Assembly (NCBI GenBank): GCA_031761405.1
Contig: JASEVX010000033.1
Location: forward strand, 428,522-492,521
Source: Serripes groenlandicus
Lineage: Eukaryota; Mollusca; Bivalvia; Cardiida; Cardiidae
Length of the DNA stretch: 64,000 nt
Reading direction: 5' to 3'
Of the stretch, positions 10,370-21,121 are shown in pieces. The stretch's first letter is position 1. Each line of letters opens with the position of its first letter. The position numbers were made by a program, and so were the translations under genes. The notes under the pieces are model-generated. The model was not told the DNA's origin. It did no database searches and saw nothing but the letters and a program-made list of their open reading frames with translations.

Positions 10370-11047
10370 ACTGGGGTTTTACAACGTTTCAACATTATTT
10401 CAGTTACATATCACTGCGACAGTTCACTTATTCATGATACCTTGGTAAATAAACCGGTACAAGGCTACGAAATGTGCCTTGACCAAGGTCACTACACTGT
10501 AGTGTTGGGCCGATGATCGATTATAATCGAAAGTTGATCGGTTATGCATCACATTGGCGATAATCGATTGCATTTTACCACAATCGATTATCAATCGGTT
10601 CACCTTTTTTGCTTAATTTATGCTTGATTTATATTCGCTTCCACAAGGGAGATTACTCTCGCAGTCATGTTTGAAAACTCATGTTTGGTGGGCTAGCATG
10701 CGAATACAACAACTTGAGATCGAAAAAAAGTGTTTTTTTGGCAATAAAATGATACAACCTAGTAAAGACAAGACATTAAGCCGGTATATTTTTTTTATCA
10801 AACATAAATAATAAGAAGCATTGCGAGCAATGAGGCTTATTAAATACAATACTGTATGAACCGATTATATAATCGATGTCTAATCGAATAAGGCAAAGCA
10901 ATTGAAACCGATAATCAATTGTAAAAATGGAACCGATGGCCCAACACTACTACACTGTGACCGCCACAACTGGGGATCGCACCCAGGACACGAGGTTCCA
11001 AATCCCTGAAGATAACCAATCGCCTACAGCTGATTCCTGTCTCACTG
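10370..11047 (-). mobile_element. SINE family B-like, split by a hAT-type MITE
   Basis: Body AAACCGGTACAAGGCTACG and GAAATGTGCCTTGACCAAGG on the left of the insertion; tRNA-like head with GGGGATCGCACCCAGGACA on the right. The insertion occupies 10500-10949. Confidence 0.7.
10500..10949. mobile_element. hAT-type MITE, 450 bp, with 8-bp target duplication
   Basis: Terminal repeats TAGTGTTGGGCC and GGCCCAACACTA, flanked by the 8-base duplication CTACACTG (10492-10499 and 10950-10957). The T/CAG-like start and 8-bp duplication are hAT hallmarks. Both subterminal regions hold several ATCGATTAT/AATCGATT words, as expected of transposase-binding clusters. No transposase coding capacity. Confidence 0.9.
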
Positions 11048-11051
11048 TAAG

Positions 11052-11170
11052 GTATAGTTTAATTTAGATAAAATTTATTTATTTTAAAATGATTACAAAA
11101 CAAGCTTAAAGCTTATATTAATTATGCGCGATGTCTGCTTCCTGAAGACATAACCAGTACTAGCGCTGTT
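11052..11170 (-). mobile_element. SINE family D, 3' part
   Basis: ATTTATTTTAAAATGATT tail, GCTTAAAGCTTATATTAAT, then TTCCTGAAGACATAACCAGTACT; head missing. Confidence 0.6.
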
Positions 11171-11263
11171 TTTCAAGAATATAATTATACTTTTCATGTC
11201 TTCATGAAGTTTGTGAGCCTAAGTGAATCAAAAGAACTACACTACCAAGGACTTATGGAATCT

Positions 11264-11487
11264 TTAACCTTTTCCCTCATATAGACGTTTTCTGACGCCT
11301 CTGCAGCAGACGGCTTTTTGAAAACATAGTGACAAAAGAAGAAATTGCTCAAAACGAGCAATTTCTCCTTTTGCCACAATGTTTTCCACTTTTAGTCATA
11401 GGTTATCCATTCAATTATAGAGATTTTCCAACTTTTGACAAAATATGTTCAAAGTCGTCTGCTGCAGAATTGGCGTATGAGGGTTAA
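11264..11487 (+). mobile_element. TTAA-MITE (+), CTCATA
   Basis: Intact hairpin with complementary GCTCAAAACGAGC. The right terminal repeat is shortened to GTATGAGGGTTAA. Confidence 0.88.
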
Positions 11488-11597
11488 TATTTCAACACTT
11501 TTCTTCAGTTGACTGCTAGTACAAAGTCTCGGGGGAATAATGCCGTCAGGAACTAAGGATGATCACAAAAGTTAAAATGCTCTACGATAATGTGTAT

Positions 11598-11735
11598 TGA
11601 TTGATTGTTTGGTGTTTTATGCCACTTTCAAAAAAAAATCAGTAATTTTAAAAGTCTTTGGTATGACCCAGCTGTGGATCGAATCCACGACCTCCCACAC
11701 CCGAGGGAGATGAGACACCAGTAGATGTATCATAA
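11598..11735 (-). mobile_element. SINE family C, internally deleted
   Basis: TTGATTGATTGTTTGGTGTT tail, central domain truncated, head with GATCGAATCCACGACC. The B-box complement is recognisable. Confidence 0.6.
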
Positions 11736-11933
11736 TTCAATTAATATATTTGAACTTGAAACCTCTTGAATGAGACACAGGTGTTTCTGTTTTCCTTTAT
11801 GCATTTGGCAGAGTGAAATCTACGGCCATATATATTACTGTTTTGGGTGAAACTACAAGGCAATGCCACAAATGAATGGAAGGTCAAAAGCCTGAATCAA
11901 AAGGTTATGTTTGCTTTTTTGTTTCTTCATTTA

Positions 11934-12140
11934 TTAACCTTTTCTCACATACAGAAAATCCGCAGCAGACATTACTCTTGAAATCATTGAGACAAAAGGA
12001 GAAATGGATCATAATGAACTATTTTCCTAATGATACAATGTTTTGGTTTCCTTTACATAATTATAACCTTATTTTCAGATATCTTCCTCTTTTTCCCTAA
12101 GTTATCTGCTACAGATTTGTTGTATGTGGGAAAAGAATCA
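11934..12140 (+). mobile_element. TTAA-MITE (+), diverged
   Basis: TTAACCTTTTCTCACATAC to GTATGTGGGAAAAGAATCAA; hairpin decayed. Confidence 0.6.
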
Positions 12141-12329
12141 ACTGTTATGGGTGAAGCCAAGGCAATGCTACAAACACATGAAAGGTCAAAAGCCTGTATG
12201 AAAAGGTTAGAATTGCTTTCTTTGCATCTTCTTATCTTGATGTTCAAAAGTTCCCATGCAATCTGAGAATGTTGGCAGTATGTATTTCATCCAAATTACC
12301 AGGCAAATGTCTTCTAATCACCTGTTACG

Positions 12330-12556
12330 TTACCCCCCCTCATCCCTCCATTCACAACAAAATATTGATAAAATATTTTCCAAAGCATTGGCTACATACC
12401 TCTGCATAATCATCTTTTTAGGCCATTGGTGGAAAACAAACGATACTGGTCTTAAAATCTATTTTAAATCATCAGTCAAAATGTTGGACAAGCTGGGATT
12501 CAAACTAAAGACCATTGAATCAAAGGCCCTTGTTGTTACCTTCTTGGCTAATGTGG
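12330..12556 (-). mobile_element. SINE family A, old copy
   Basis: GGCCATTGGTGGAAAACAAA, GACAAGCTGGGATTCAAACT and a decayed head align with the family A body and B-box region. Confidence 0.5.
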
Positions 12557-12705
12557 CTTAACTAATAACTATAACATAGATCTTGGGTACTGCACATAAT
12601 ATGTTAATTACTAAATCTACTGGTACAACAATGTATGTGAAAGTTGTCATGAAAACCAATGAAGAAGCTCATTAAATATGTAAATACCATTCAGAATTCA
12701 TAATA

Positions 12706-13169
12706 TTAACCCTTTCCTTCATATAGACGCTTTCTGACGCCTCTACAGCAGACGACTTTCGAAAATATTGTGTCAAAAGGAGAAATTTCTCCTTCTGCCA
12801 CAATGTTTTTCAACTTTTTTTACTTTATTAAACATTCCTTTATAGATATTCTCCCTGTTTTGCCTGGATTTTTTCAAAGAAGTCTGCTGCAGATGTATTG
12901 TATCGAGGGCTTGGCGTGAAACGGTTGTAACTAAAAACCTATTTTGAAAACCCTAGTTTAGGGGCAATTTTGACCCCTTTGTAAACAATGCAAATTTAGA
13001 TGCCATTGCTCAGAACGAGCAATGGCACCTAAACTTCTATTGTTTACCAAGTTAATGATTTAACGCTTATAAAGACTTTATGGCGAGGTGATTAACCTTG
13101 GTAAAGAAATACCAATTTAAGTTACAACCGTTTCACGCCAAGCCCTCGATATGTGGGGAAAAAGGTTAA
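12706..13169 (+). mobile_element. TTAA-MITE (+), split by a TA-flanked MITE
   Basis: TTAACCCTTTCCTTCATATA to TGTGGGGAAAAAGGTTAA. Interrupted at 12903-13149 within TTGTATGTGG of the right end. Confidence 0.82.
12903..13149. mobile_element. TA-flanked palindromic MITE, 247 bp
   Basis: Terminal repeats begin TCGAGGGCTTGGCGTGAAAC and are matched inverted at the far end for about 30 bases. The flanks are a TA dinucleotide at 12901-12902 and 13150-13151, so the insertion fits a Tc1/mariner-type target. The centre is a hairpin, GCCATTGCTCAGAACGAGC with its partner arm, strikingly close to the hairpin core of the TTAA-MITE. Non-coding. Confidence 0.88.
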
Positions 13170-13550
13170 TTAAAACTGGACCTACCTTTGGTTCAGGTGG
13201 GTATACAATAAAATGTCGTAGGGTAAAACCAAATCCGCGGTCTGTCCTTGGGATCAGTACTGTTCTAGGACCGGTCCACGGAGATGAGAGACCTCTGTCT
13301 GCAAGCCGTCCATCACTCTGTAATTACAAATTTTAACCATGAAAACCAAGAGATTGAGAAAATATGAATATTTCATGCTCTAAAATCTTTAGTTAGCCAT
13401 AAACCCTTCAAAATCAATGTGGCACTCAAAAGATTTGTCGCAATTTCAGCAATTTCTTCTTTTCCAACATGTGTTTTTAACACTCTGTCTGCTGTATACA
13501 TATAAGAGGGGTCACAGGTCACATGCATTGAGGAAAGGGGTTATTGTAAG

Positions 13551-13637
13551 CAATTTCTCCTTTTGCCTCAATGTTTTAAAAAAGTTGTCCGCTGCTGCCG
13601 AGGTGTCAGTGTCCGTATGTAGGGAAGGGAGGGTTAA
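13551..13637 (-). mobile_element. TTAA-MITE right end (-), fragment
   Basis: AGCAATTTCTCCTTTTGCCT to GGGAAGGGAGGGTTAA; shares its TTAA with the next copy. Confidence 0.65.
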
Positions 13638-15285
13638 CCCTTTCCCTCATACGACAATTCTGCAGCAGACGACTTTGAACATATTTTGTCAAACAAGAGG
13701 GCCATGATGGCCCTGGAATCGCTCACCTGATTTTTTTTTTCACTTTAGCTATATAAGCCCCGCCATCTGGCGGGCATAGTTTCCAACCAATCAACTTGGC
13801 TTTAAGGAATCTGATAGAGGGTCACCCTAGGAACATTTCTACAAAATTATTTGAAAATCGGCCTGACACTTTTGAAGGAGAAGATTTTTTAAGTTTTCAC
13901 TATAGCAATAAAAGGCAAAATAGCCCCGCCCCCCTGGCGGCAATGTTTTTTGACCAAGCAACATGGCTTGAAGGAATCTGATAGAGGGTCATCCAAGGAA
14001 CATTTCTACAAAATTATTTGAAAATCGGCCCGACACTTTTGGAGGAGAAGATTTTTTAAGTTTTCACTATAGCTATATAAGGCAAAAAAGCCCCGCCCCC
14101 CCCTGGCGGCCATGATTTTCGACCAATCAACATGGCTTAAAGGAATCTGATAGCGGGTCATCCAAGGAATATTTCTACAAAATTATTTGAAAATCGGCCT
14201 GACACTTTTGGAGGAGAAGATTTTTTAAGTTTTCACTATAGCCATATAAGGCAAAAAAGCCCCGCCCCCCTGGCGGCCATGTTTTTCGACCAATCAACAT
14301 GGCTTGAAGGAATCTGATAGAGGGTCACCCAAGGAACATTTCTACAAAATAAGTTAAAAATCTGCCAACCAGTTAGGGAGAAGTAGAATTTTGAAGTTTT
14401 TTTCGTTTCGTTGCCATGGAAACCAGAATTCTGCATGGATCCCAAAAATTTGAAGGAATTCTGGTGAGGTCATTGAGAGGATGCTTTCTGTGAAGTTTCA
14501 TCCCAATTGACCCACCGGTTACTGAGGAGAAGATGTTGAAGATTTTTTAAGGTTTGCACTATAACCATAAAAGGCAAAATAGCCCCGCCCCCTGGCGGCC
14601 ATGTTTTTGACCAATCAACATGGCTTGAAGGAATCTGATAGAGGGTCACCCAAGGAACATTTCTACAAATTTATTTGAAAATCGGCCTGACACTTTTGGA
14701 GAAGAAGATTTTTTAAGTTTGCACTATAGCCATATAAGGAAAAATAGCCCCGGCCCCCCTGGCGGCCATGTTTTTCGACCAATCAACATGGCTTGAAGGA
14801 ATCTGATAAAGGGTCACCCGAGGAACATTTCTACAAAATTATTTGAAAATCGGCCTGACACTTTCGGAGGAGAAGATTTTTTAAGAATTTTGAAGTTTTT
14901 TCATTTCGTTGCCATGGAAACCAGAATTCTGCATGGATCCCGAAAATTTTAAGGAATTCTGGTGAGGACATTGAGAGGATGCTTTCTGTGAAGTTTCATC
15001 CCAGTTGACCCACCGGTTACAGAGGAGAAAATGTTGACGGACGACGGACGACGGACGCCGGACATAGGGCGATCACAATAACTCACCCTGAGCACTTCGT
15101 GCACAGGTGAGCTAAAAATGAAAAATCTCTATAATTGAATGGATAACCTATGACGAAAAGTGGAAAACATTGTGTCAAAAGGAGAATTTGCTCGTTTTGA
15201 GCAATTTCTTCTTTTGTCACTATGTTTTCAAAAAGCCATCTGCTGCAGACGCATCAGAAAGCGTCTATATGAGGGAAAGGGTTAA
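13634..15285 (-). mobile_element. TTAA-MITE (-), split by a HINE-like element
   Basis: Left part 13634-13692, right part from about 15121 to GAGGGAAAGGGTTAA at 15285. Joining the parts restores TTTTGTCAAA followed by AAATCTCTATAATTG. Confidence 0.88.
13693..15117 (+). mobile_element. HINE-like element, family 1 (tandem-core)
   Basis: Left end ACAAGAGGGCCATGATGGCC with a short hairpin, then GCTCACCTG. Right end: a GACGGAC run, the hairpin GCACTTCGTGC, then CAGGTGAGC running into GCTAAAAA. GCTCACCTG and CAGGTGAGC are perfect complements. The middle holds about seven tandem units of ~175 bp (CACTATAGCCATATAAGGC, CCCCTGGCGGCCATG, CATGGCTTGAAGGAATCTG). This layout (subterminal inverted words, 3' hairpin, terminal CTAA, no duplication) matches Helentron-associated elements; assignment to that group is inference. 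Confidence 0.75.
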
Positions 15286-15453
15286 ACAGATGCTTCTCAA
15301 TCAGAGGGCTCTGTAAAAATATCATTTCATCTACATGTTAAAGGTGAACACAAACACCAAATTACCAATGAAGCGAAAAATTGTCATTTAAGTAGAAAGA
15401 TCATTTTAATTTGTTCACAATAAATAGGGCCCAAGGGGCTAGCATCAAGATCC

Positions 15454-15683
15454 TTAACCCTTTCCCTCATACGACAATTATGCAGCAGACGACTTTGAAC
15501 TTTTTTTGTCAAAACATAGAACATCTCCATAATTGAATGGATAACCTATGACAAAAAGTGGTAAACATTGTGGCAAAAGGAGAAATTGCACGATCTGCGC
15601 AATTTCTTCTTTTGTCACTATGTTTTCAAAAGGCCGTCTGCTGCAGAGGCGTCAGAAAGCGTCTATATGAGGGAAAGGGTTAA
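15454..15683 (-). mobile_element. TTAA-MITE (-), complete, CTCATA
   Basis: Both termini intact; hairpin GCACGATCTGCGC. Confidence 0.9.
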
Positions 15684-15731
15684 CATTATACAAAAATATA
15701 CATTCTGATTCAACTTAATCAGAGTAGCTCA

Positions 15732-15881
15732 ATAAACCCTTTACCACATACAAACGCTTTTTGATGCCTCTGCAGCAGATGACTTTTACCTTTACTTCAT
15801 TTATAGAATATAATATATTTTTTTGTGTACAAGTTTACCAAGTCGTCTGCTGCTGAGTTGTTGTATGCTTGAAAGGGTTAA
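15732..15881 (+). mobile_element. TTAA-MITE (+), hairpin deleted
   Basis: AAACCCTTTACCACATAC, CTCTGCAGCAGATGAC, then directly TTCATTTATAG and TGAAAGGGTTAA. Confidence 0.75.
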
Positions 15882-16015
15882 ATCTAAAGAGACACCCAAG
15901 GGAAGTCCAAATTAGGCTCATAAAGACAGGTGGCTGCTTCTTACAATCCAAATCTAACTTTAGGTTGTGATTTGGGATAACCTTCAACTGCATGTCTTCT
16001 TATCACAAGTTTACT

Positions 16016-16168
16016 GTTCAACCTTTCCCACATACAACATATTTGCAGGAGACGACTTTGAAACGAACCAGGCAAAATAAATTATCTCTCTAAATAAAAG
16101 TGTAATCAAACTTTTTCAAAAGTGATTGGCTGCAGATGCATCAAAATAAGTATGTAAGTCGGAAGGGA
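16016..16168 (-). mobile_element. TTAA-MITE (-), decayed
   Basis: CAACCTTTCCCACATACAAC to GTAAGTCGGAAGGG; core deleted. Confidence 0.55.
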
Positions 16169-16170
16169 CA

Positions 16171-16654
16171 ATGTAACCTTCAACAAGCTTCTAATAACAC
16201 AAGTGACAGCAAACACAACTTCAGCCATAAATTACTTTTCTAATCAAAACACTTATATAAATTCACATCTCTTTTGGGTAAGATTTTCAGCATAGAAACA
16301 ATAATCTCCTGACTTTTCTAATTGGTACGAACACGTGATAAAGGGTGACACTCTGTATTGGACCCACAACCTCCAAAACATCTTGTTGCATGTGTCGCGG
16401 TCCTAACTGGAGGTGACACATGATATATACAATAATCCTAACAAAAGCACTTGTGACAGGATAAATGGCCCAGTCACAGTACTGGTAAATTATCCAGGAA
16501 ACGTTGTGATACAACTGAAATAGTTCAGTGATTGATTGTTGGGTGTTTAAAATCTCTAAAATACGAGTCTTGTTATTGAGATCAAGTGAAAACAGATTGG
16601 AAAAAGGAGAAATTGCACAGTTATCTCAGATAATGGGCGTATTGCAAATATATC
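16171..16654. other. No feature recognised
   Basis: No frame or repeat I can support; a single MITE-like AAAAGGAGAAATTGCAC lies near 16600. Confidence 0.45.
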
Positions 16655-16892
16655 TTAACCCTTTCCCTCATACGACAATTCTGCAGCAGACGACTTCGAA
16701 CATATTTGGTCAAAACGTAGAGAATCTCTATAATTGAATGGATAACCTATGACTAAAAGTGAATAACTGTTAAACATTGTGGCAAAAGGAGAAATTGCTT
16801 GTTTTGAGCAATTTCTTCTTTTGTCACTATGTTTTCAAAAAGCCGTCTGCTGCAGAGGCGTCAGAAAGCGTCTATATGAGGGAAAGGGTTAA
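16655..16892 (-). mobile_element. TTAA-MITE (-), complete, CTCATA
   Basis: Both ends intact. A nine-base insertion (ATAACTGTT) lies in the arm near 16760. Confidence 0.9.
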
Positions 16893-16929
16893 AACCCTTA
16901 TTTGACCTCCAAAACCTAGGTTTTAAGTG

Positions 16930-16972
16930 CTCTGGTTTCCTGCAGATGGGTCTGCACACAGGAAAGGGTTAG
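16930..16972 (-). mobile_element. TTAA-MITE end fragment (-)
   Basis: TTTCCTGCAGATGGGTCTGC to CACAGGAAAGGGTTAG. Confidence 0.45.
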
Positions 16973-17161
16973 TTGTAGGATGTTTACACTAAGGTGATAT
17001 CTAAACAAAATTTATCCTTCTGCTTCATTGGACAGCCTTAGGCTATAGGCATAGTTTGTATCTCTGTTTATTGGATATACTTTCCAGATTTTGGACTCAT
17101 ATCAAAGACTTTTTCATGTTTAAGTAATAACCCATCTTGTGTGACACAATTGATATCCTTG

Positions 17162-17380
17162 AACCCTTCCAACTTGCAGACGCATCTGCAGCAGCAGAAG
17201 ACTTGGGGAAACATTTTGGCTAAAGGAGAAATTACTGTTACTGCTCTCCTTTTGTCACAATGTTTTCCATTGTATTCAAATATTATTCTTACTTTTATTC
17301 ATAAAAAGTGTCCGTATTGTTTCCTCCATGTTTTCATGGTCATCTATCTGATTCAGATTTTTGAGTGTGGCAAGGGGGAT
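17162..17380 (+). mobile_element. TTAA-MITE (+), decayed
   Basis: GAACCCTTCCAACTTGCAGA to GAGTGTGGCAAGGGGGAT; parts of both hairpin arms persist. Confidence 0.55.
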
Positions 17381-17424
17381 AGGAATCATTCATTAGTTTT
17401 TCATATCAATTTCACATCGATTGC

Positions 17425-17575
17425 GAAACAAGCCTTCAGCTTATATTAATCACGCTTCATGTTTGCTTCCTGGAGAGTTAACCAGTACTCACGCCATTCG
17501 TGTGTAAAAATCCCAAAGTCAGAACTCGCTCATCATGAGACTCGAACCCGGAACCTTTGGTACAAGAATCATTTA
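17425..17575 (-). mobile_element. SINE family D
   Basis: CTTCAGCTTATATTAATCAC, TTGCTTCCTGGAGAGTTAAC, CAGTACTCACGCC, then a head with TGAGACTCGAACCCGGAACC (B-box complement). Confidence 0.7.
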
Positions 17576-17599
17576 TTGAGAAGCTAACAATGAAGAACA

Positions 17600-17880
17600 A
17601 GATTAGACTGTAATGAATGTGGTGTGAAATCTTGCAAGCTTGCCACCTGCGCAATCTTGCTAGCTTGCAATTAAGATTGCTATTGCTCTAATTGCAACTC
17701 TGAGAGCTTGCTTAATTTTAATAATAATGTACAAACTTAAGCATGCTTAAATGTAAGATTGCGAATGTTCGCGATCTAACTGCATGCTTAAATAACTTAG
17801 TCGCAAGCTTATTATGATTGCGACCTTATTCTTGCTTTGACCTTGCTGTTACCTTAATCAAGCTTGATATTTTCGTTTCA
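17600..17880. repeat. AGCTTGC / GCATGCTTA word cluster
   Basis: About 280 bp dense in GCAAGCTTG, CTAGCTTGCAAT, AAGCATGCTTA, TTGCGA and similar half-palindromic words in both orientations, without a fixed period. Confidence 0.55.
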
Positions 17881-17917
17881 ACTTTGGGATATAAATGAAA
17901 GAACAATGATATCATTG

Positions 17918-18015
17918 AATGAAGTTGGAATAATGTGGCAAAAGGAGAAATTGCTCATTAAAAGAAATTTCTCCTTTTGCAACGATGTTTTTGAAATTCG
18001 TCTGCAACAAGGTTA
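17918..18015 (-). mobile_element. TTAA-MITE core (-), fragment
   Basis: Hairpin AAAGGAGAAATTGCTCATT with its partner arm and TCGTCTGCAACAAGGTTAAA; left half missing. Confidence 0.6.
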
Positions 18016-18735
18016 AAGTAGTATATTGTAGGGTAACAAATAACTTTAGAAAGCATTGCAATGCAAAACAAAAACTTTCCATGAGAAGTTCCATTTATTT
18101 ATACTAGCTGTCACAAATATTAAGGTATAACTAAAAACAAATCAGATTGTTGTAAACAAGATATTGTTTATCCTTTATACCAATGCTTAAGAGCATTTTC
18201 CCACGTAATTAATGAACTACAACTGTTTTGAGTACCGATATTACAGGATTTGAGGATCCAAATTTGATTTAGAGCATACAATTGCTGAATGCACACCTAA
18301 TCGTGCTGTAAAAGGAAACACATCAACAAATTTATAAATCTATTTAAAATTAAGTTTAAAGTTGTATGCTCAATAAAAATTAATTAGATATGTATTTACA
18401 AATCGATCCAGGGCAAAACTGAAGTGTGGTCAAAAGAGATTTTTCTGAACACACCTGGAATCAAATTGATAAGACTGCATAATTAATAAGCACACACTTG
18501 GCTGCATGAGCCTTCACTGTTTTAGGATCATTTTTGTTTTTATATGCCGCGTCTCCAATAAATACCAACAAAACCTGCTAGGCTTAAGCCATAAATTAAA
18601 CAAGTTTTCAATTCAAGTCACACAATCTACTCTATTGTTTCTGTTTTACAAGTGAAGTATAATTAATGAGTAGTTTAATAGTTTCACAATCCTGATTACT
18701 TTTTGTTCAAATCCACATTCTTAACACTTAACTAC
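18016..18735. other. No feature recognised
   Basis: 720 bp of AT-rich sequence with no supported gene or repeat. Confidence 0.5.
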
Positions 18736-18741
18736 TATACA

Positions 18742-18930
18742 TTTGTTTGTTTGCATGTTTTTTTATACGCCGCTCTCAACAGTTTTTCAGTTGTATCGCA
18801 TCATTTCCTGGGTAAGTTACCAGTACTACTGATCCATTTATCCTGACACCAGCCAGTCAGTCTTAATGCTAACCTCGCAAAGCTGAGCGCCAAGGAGGGA
18901 AGCCATTACCACCATTTTTAAAGTCTTTGG
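18742..18930 (-). mobile_element. SINE family C, head replaced by MITE
   Basis: ATACGCCGCTCTCAACAG, CATTTCCTGGGTAAGTTACC, CAGTCAGTCTTAATGCTAAC, ending at AAAGTCTTTGG where a TTAA-MITE begins. The expected tRNA-like head does not resume beyond the MITE. Confidence 0.7.
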
Positions 18931-19160
18931 TTAACCCTTTCTCTCATACGACAATTCTGCAGCAGACGACTGTGAACGTATTTTGTCAAAACATAGAAAA
19001 TCTCCATAATTGAATGGATAACCTATGACAAAAAGTGGAAAACATTGTGGCAAGAGGAGAAATTGCACGTTTTGTGCAATTTCTTCTTTTGTCACTATGT
19101 TTTCAAAAAAACGTCTGCTGCAGAGGCGTCAGAAAGCGCCTATGTGAGGGAAAGGGTTAA
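18931..19160 (-). mobile_element. TTAA-MITE (-), complete
   Basis: TTAACCCTTTCTCTCATACG to TGTGAGGGAAAGGGTTAA; hairpin GCACGTTTTGTGC fully complementary. Confidence 0.9.
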
Positions 19161-19181
19161 CTATAATACAAAATACAGTGA

Positions 19182-19383
19182 CAGTGGGAAGAAAGTGGGG
19201 CAGTGATAGAGTGTCGGCCTCTCATACCAAAGGTCCATGGTTAGAATCCTGTGATGAGCGGGTTCTGCCTTTACACTTTTTCACACAAATTGCGTGAGTA
19301 CTGGTTAAGTCTCCAGTAAGCAGACATCAAGCGTGATTTATATAAGCTAAAAGCGTGTTTCGCAATCTATGTAAAATAAATAA
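19182..19383 (+). mobile_element. SINE family D, head to tail
   Basis: tRNA-like head with GGCAGTGATAGAGTGTCGG (A-box region) and GGTTAGAATCCTG (B-box region), then GTGAGTACTGGTTAAGTCTC, GCGTGATTTATATAAGC, and an AAATAAATAAGG tail. Confidence 0.72.
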
Positions 19384-19496
19384 GGAAAGAAGAAAAGCCA
19401 TTACAACCACTTTTAATTGAAAGTAAGGAAGTTAAAAGCTTGATTTGAAAAAAAATTCTTCTTTTAACATCAATTACATGTTATAAGTTAAATAAT

Positions 19497-19672
19497 AATA
19501 ACCCTTTCCCACATTTCACAAATCTGCAGCAGGAGACTTCGAAACCATCTAGTTAAAATGTGGTTAAATTAGATAAATGAAAGTTTAATCATTGAATATG
19601 GAGTTGAAAACAGTGTAACAAAGAGACAAATTATGTTTACACAAGTCAGAAAGTTTATGTGGGTAAGGGTGA
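19497..19672 (-). mobile_element. TTAA-MITE (-), decayed
   Basis: TAACCCTTTCCCACATTTC to TATGTGGGTAAGGGTGA; right hairpin arm lost. Confidence 0.6.
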
Positions 19673-20189
19673 CTTTAAACACCTTATGCAGATGATGAGC
19701 AACTGAAAACATTTTGGTCTTTTTGTAAATGATCAGTAAAAACCATTGATCAATGAAGGATAATCTTAGTCACAACCCCTTAATTGACAGCGTCATCATT
19801 ATTGACTCAAAACCACATGAATGAGCATTTAAACCCACATATTTCTTTCTGTATCTCAATTAATTTCCTGGTTTTTTAAACGGTTAACAAAGACATTTTA
19901 ATACAAACATAAAGTGGCAAAGAATATGGATAATGTGACAAAATTATACATAAAAGGAAAATAACATACCAAATTATTTTTTCATGAAATTGAAATATTC
20001 ACACAACCAAAATTTAGTCCATAGATTTAACAAATATACCCCAAACACCTAAAGCTCCAAGATCAATGCAGTTCAACAGGATGTCCAATATTTAAGTTTC
20101 CCTGACAATAAATAATCTCAATCTGGCACATTCAACAAGGTAACTTTTTATTGAATGACTTGTTAAATACCGACCCATTTCCTTTTATA
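19673..20189. other. No feature recognised
   Basis: AT-rich, no assignable element. Confidence 0.5.
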
Positions 20190-20426
20190 AATAACCCTTT
20201 CCCTCATAGAACAACTAAATCTGCACATGGAAAATACCTAGACAGATATCTACATTTAAAATATCTATAAATGAAACTTAGATATATAATCGTTGGATAG
20301 AGTTGAAAAACATTGAGGCCAAAGGAGAAGTTGCTCTTTAATATGCGCAATTTCTTCTTCTCCCTCAATATTTTCAAATTCATCAGAGAGATCAGAAAGT
20401 GTCTGTTGTATGTGGGAAAGTGTTAA
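20190..20426 (-). mobile_element. TTAA-MITE (-), diverged
   Basis: TAACCCTTTCCCTCATAG to GTATGTGGGAAAGTGTTAA. Confidence 0.72.
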
Positions 20427-20625
20427 CTCTTTTTCCCAATACAAATGACTTCAGAAGCCTTAGATGGGGCAGACAACTTTTGCAAATTTTGTGATGGAAT
20501 TAATTCGCTCATATACATTTGAACAATTTCTCCTTTTCCCATACTTTTTTTTAAAATCATATTATCCCTTATTTTCAAGATACAATTTATAACACTTTTT
20601 CTGCATATTGTGTCCAGGCAGCTGA
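20423..20625 (+). mobile_element. TTAA-MITE (+), decayed, right end lost
   Basis: TTAACTCTTTTTCCCAATAC, GGCAGACAACTTTTGCAAAT, then CAATTTCTCCTTTTCCCATA. Confidence 0.45.
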
Positions 20626-20659
20626 ATATACAACTATAAAGATCACATCAGGTCAGCTG

Positions 20660-20868
20660 TTAACCCTTTTCCCGATTACAGACACATTATAAAGCATCTC
20701 TGCAGCAGATAAACAACTTTTGAAAACTATAAGGGGCATAACATTTTAATGTCTTCTTTTTACCACAATGTTTTCAACTTACTTAATAATTTCACTTTCA
20801 CTGATTAAGAAGTCCATTATATTTGCTTTCATATGTTTTCCAAGTCGTCTGCTGCACATCATGAGGTA
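20660..20868 (+). mobile_element. TTAA-MITE (+), diverged
   Basis: TTAACCCTTTTCCCGATTAC to TCGTCTGCTGCACATCATGA then GGTAAA. Confidence 0.65.
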
Positions 20869-20873
20869 AACCA

Positions 20874-21121
20874 CTAAACCCTTTCCCACATACAACAAAT
20901 CTGCAGACGCATTTTGGCGCACACTAAACAGCAGACAACTTTTGAAAACATTGTGGGCCAAAGATGAAATTGCTCATGATGAGCAATTTCTCCTTAATTG
21001 GCCACAATGTTTTCAACTTTATTTAACAATTAACCTATCTTTTATGGAGACGTTTTAGGATTTTGTCACTATGTTTTCAACATCGTCTGCAGCAGATTTG
21101 TTGTATGTGGGAAAGTGTTAA
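20874..21121 (+). mobile_element. TTAA-MITE (+), complete, CACAT
   Basis: TAAACCCTTTCCCACATACA to GTATGTGGGAAAGTGTTAA; hairpin around GCTCATGATGAGC. Shares its right TTAA with the next copy. Confidence 0.8.

Noticed and set aside
12256..12561. 101-codon plus frame as a gene
   Set aside because: More than half of it coincides with a decayed SINE A; no domain is visible.
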